Positions 62,629 to 64,000 of a stretch of 64,000 bases of DNA are shown here, piece after piece. Position 1 is the stretch's first letter, and each line of letters starts with the position of its first letter. Under the pieces are notes generated by a model that made no database searches, was not told where the DNA came from, and saw only the letters and a list, made by a program, of their open reading frames with translations. The position numbers were made by a program, and so were the translations under genes. This stretch comes from Rhynchonema sp. JSB1_4 (lineage: Eukaryota; Nematoda; Chromadorea; Monhysterida; Xyalidae). The DNA is taken from positions 1 to 64,000 of the forward strand of contig JASAMV010003287.1 of the NCBI GenBank assembly GCA_030248065.1, written 5' to 3'.

Positions 62629-63835
62629 ATGCTTCGACGAAGACTTTTGCGACAAATTGGCGAATGCGAATTTAATGCCGCACTTCATCATGCGCCTTGT
62701 ATTCACCCGTGGAGTCAAATGCCTTCAACTTCTCATTCATGGTCCGGTTTTTTTGATAACTTTTGGCGAGGAAAAACTGGCAGAAACAAAAAACTAGCCT
62801 CTTGGTATGCTGTAAAGCATATTCCATTGCAGCAAACCGCTCGGTTCTCCTCAATCGAGACTCCTCAGCTCCAAAACAACGCCGTTGCCGGGCAGAGGAG
62901 ACGATGAAAGCAGAAACGCACCTCAGCCGCCCGATCGGAAGCATTTATCCGAAGAACCGGCCTCACCTCAATTGACTGGAATGTGCATAACGCCCGGAGG
63001 TTAAGTGCAAAGTTTTAGCCCCCCGCATCCGCAAAAGAATAAAAAGATTAAGAATAAAATTCAATTTCAGGCGATTCCGATATCAGTTTGGCGATGCGAA
63101 TGACGCGGTTGCGCGACGAAATGCTCAAACGACAAGAGATCGCCGTTGCGGCAATCTCAAATTATGGGTTTCGATTGATCGACGACACCTTTCTGTACGG
63201 TCCGGTGGCACTGTTTCCCAAACTGGCTCTCAGCTGGAGAGTGAGTCTGTGCTGATTTTTACCCCATGCCTCATTTTTTTTACAATTCATAATCAGAAAT
63301 TTGAACAGGTGCTGACGCCAGATGACATAACTGAAGAATCAGTGGCATTTTTTGGCATGCTCGACCCGAAACTTGGTGAGTTCAGTTGCAATTCTGTGGC
63401 TTTTTTGAGGAATTAAAACGAAATAATTGCGGGGAGGCAAAGCTTCCAAACAAATACGAATTTCCCAAAATGCCCTGCAGATATCGTTCTAATCGGCTGT
63501 GGCGACACAAAGCACGTGGACGGCGTTCGTGGTCGGATCGCGCCATTTTTCAAGCAATGTGGCATCGGACTGGAAGTGATGCGCACGGTACGAACGTAAT
63601 TTTATGCAAAAAAAACATTCAAAAACCATCATAAATTCTAATTTTTCTCAGGAGGACGCTGTGCCGGCATTCAATTTTCTGAACGACGAGCATCGTTACG
63701 TCGCCGCCGGCCTGTACCCACCGGATGACATCAAAATCACACCGATGCAAAGATGGCGAGCCCTGGAGGCGTTGGGTGGCACCGAATTGGCAACGACACT
63801 CCATTCGAGTGTGACGTTGGGCGCTATGGGCATTG
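62629..63835 (+). CDS. NDUFAF3: NDUFAF3-like complex I assembly factor, 3'-truncated
   Basis: Exons 63071-63240, 63309-63375, 63481-63587 and 63652-63835 are secure and in phase. They encode ISNYGFRLIDDTFLYGPVAL, DDITEESVAFFGMLDPKL, DIVLIGCGDTKHVDGVR and AFNFLNDEHRYVAAGLYPP. This is the MTH938/AAMDC-type fold of NDUFAF3, a mitochondrial matrix factor for early complex I assembly. The first exon is less certain. An ATG at 62629 begins an Arg-rich presequence-like MLRRRLLRQIGECEF, preceded by an acceptor-like TTTGTTTTGCAG at 62595-62606. Its 3' end must be in phase 1; 62698, 62713 or 62746 are possible weak donors. The last exon ends in a donor at 63836, so the protein continues past the window. 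The C-terminal part (TPMQRWRALEALGG onward) extends beyond human NDUFAF3. Confidence 0.85.
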
Positions 63836-64000
63836 GTGAGCGAAAATGCTTCTTCAACGATTTTTGCTTGTGGAACTATGGTTGCCGAAAAACTGGTTCT
63901 TTATATTTTTCAAAAAAAAACCGAAAAAAACGGGACAATTTCTTGTATATCCTGTGCTTGCGGCTGAAAATAACCCGTTTTGTTCGAAAAAACGAAAACT
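63836..64000 (+). other. intron, A/T homopolymer-rich
   Basis: Start of the next intron of the NDUFAF3-like gene. Contains AAAAAAACCG and CGTTTTG blocks like those elsewhere in the window. Confidence 0.5.

Overview
The window looks like nematode nuclear DNA. It holds a cuticle collagen with the nematode-specific N-terminal domain, an alpha-tubulin acetyltransferase of the MEC-17 type, compact introns that are all GT-AG (about 59 could be assigned), and a very high load of inverted-repeat elements. The species cannot be fixed from sequence alone. The intron-rich genes separated by long transposon-filled spacers fit a genome less compact than Caenorhabditis, possibly a non-rhabditid lineage; that is inference. 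No prokaryotic, viral, rRNA or tRNA gene was seen.

Layout. 1-0.9 kb is simple repeat with a short inverted-repeat element. 0.9-5.4 kb (+) is a microsomal-type epoxide hydrolase (9 exons, 461 aa). 5.9-8.8 kb (+) is an alpha-tubulin N-acetyltransferase (7 exons, 307 aa). 9.9-10.2 kb (-) is a two-exon small secreted orphan. 13.8-15.5 kb (-) is a cuticle collagen (6 exons, 348 aa). 17.3-18.9 kb is a near-perfect 1.65 kb foldback. 20.5-27.8 kb (-) is an organic anion transporter of the SLCO/OATP family (20 exons, 908 aa). 27.8-42.6 kb is a long gene desert with a second foldback and a 1.5 kb element whose inverted ends are arrays of a GGGCCC-centred repeat, bounded by a perfect 8-bp target duplication. 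42.6-43.5 kb is a small intronless ORF between 70-bp direct repeats. 44.5-47.5 kb (+) is a rhodopsin-class peptide-type GPCR (8 exons, 461 aa) with a foldback in intron 1. 52.2-55.2 kb (+) is an orphan coiled-coil protein (5 exons, 473 aa). 57.2-60.2 kb (-) is a mitochondrial-type crotonase-fold protein (6 exons, 294 aa). 60.8-62.6 kb is a nest of a LINE fragment and three MITE insertions. 62.6 kb to the window end (+) is a 3'-truncated NDUFAF3-like complex I assembly factor.

The genes have unrelated housekeeping or tissue roles (lipid/xenobiotic epoxide hydrolysis, microtubule acetylation, cuticle, organic anion uptake, peptide signalling, mitochondrial metabolism). Nothing indicates an operon or a functional cluster. 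Gene models were built by hand from splice signals and reading-phase continuity; every complete model sums to a whole number of codons.

The most unusual observations are: (1) a MITE family whose copies share ends, target-duplication size and overall architecture, but each carry a different reiterated internal word; (2) a 10-mer, TGATGTTTCA, repeatedly placed in introns, mostly on the sense strand and often just after the 5' splice site; (3) an exact 14-mer, ATGGGCATGATAAC, occurring five times, mostly in introns; (4) the foldback element with tandem-array ends and an 8-bp duplication.
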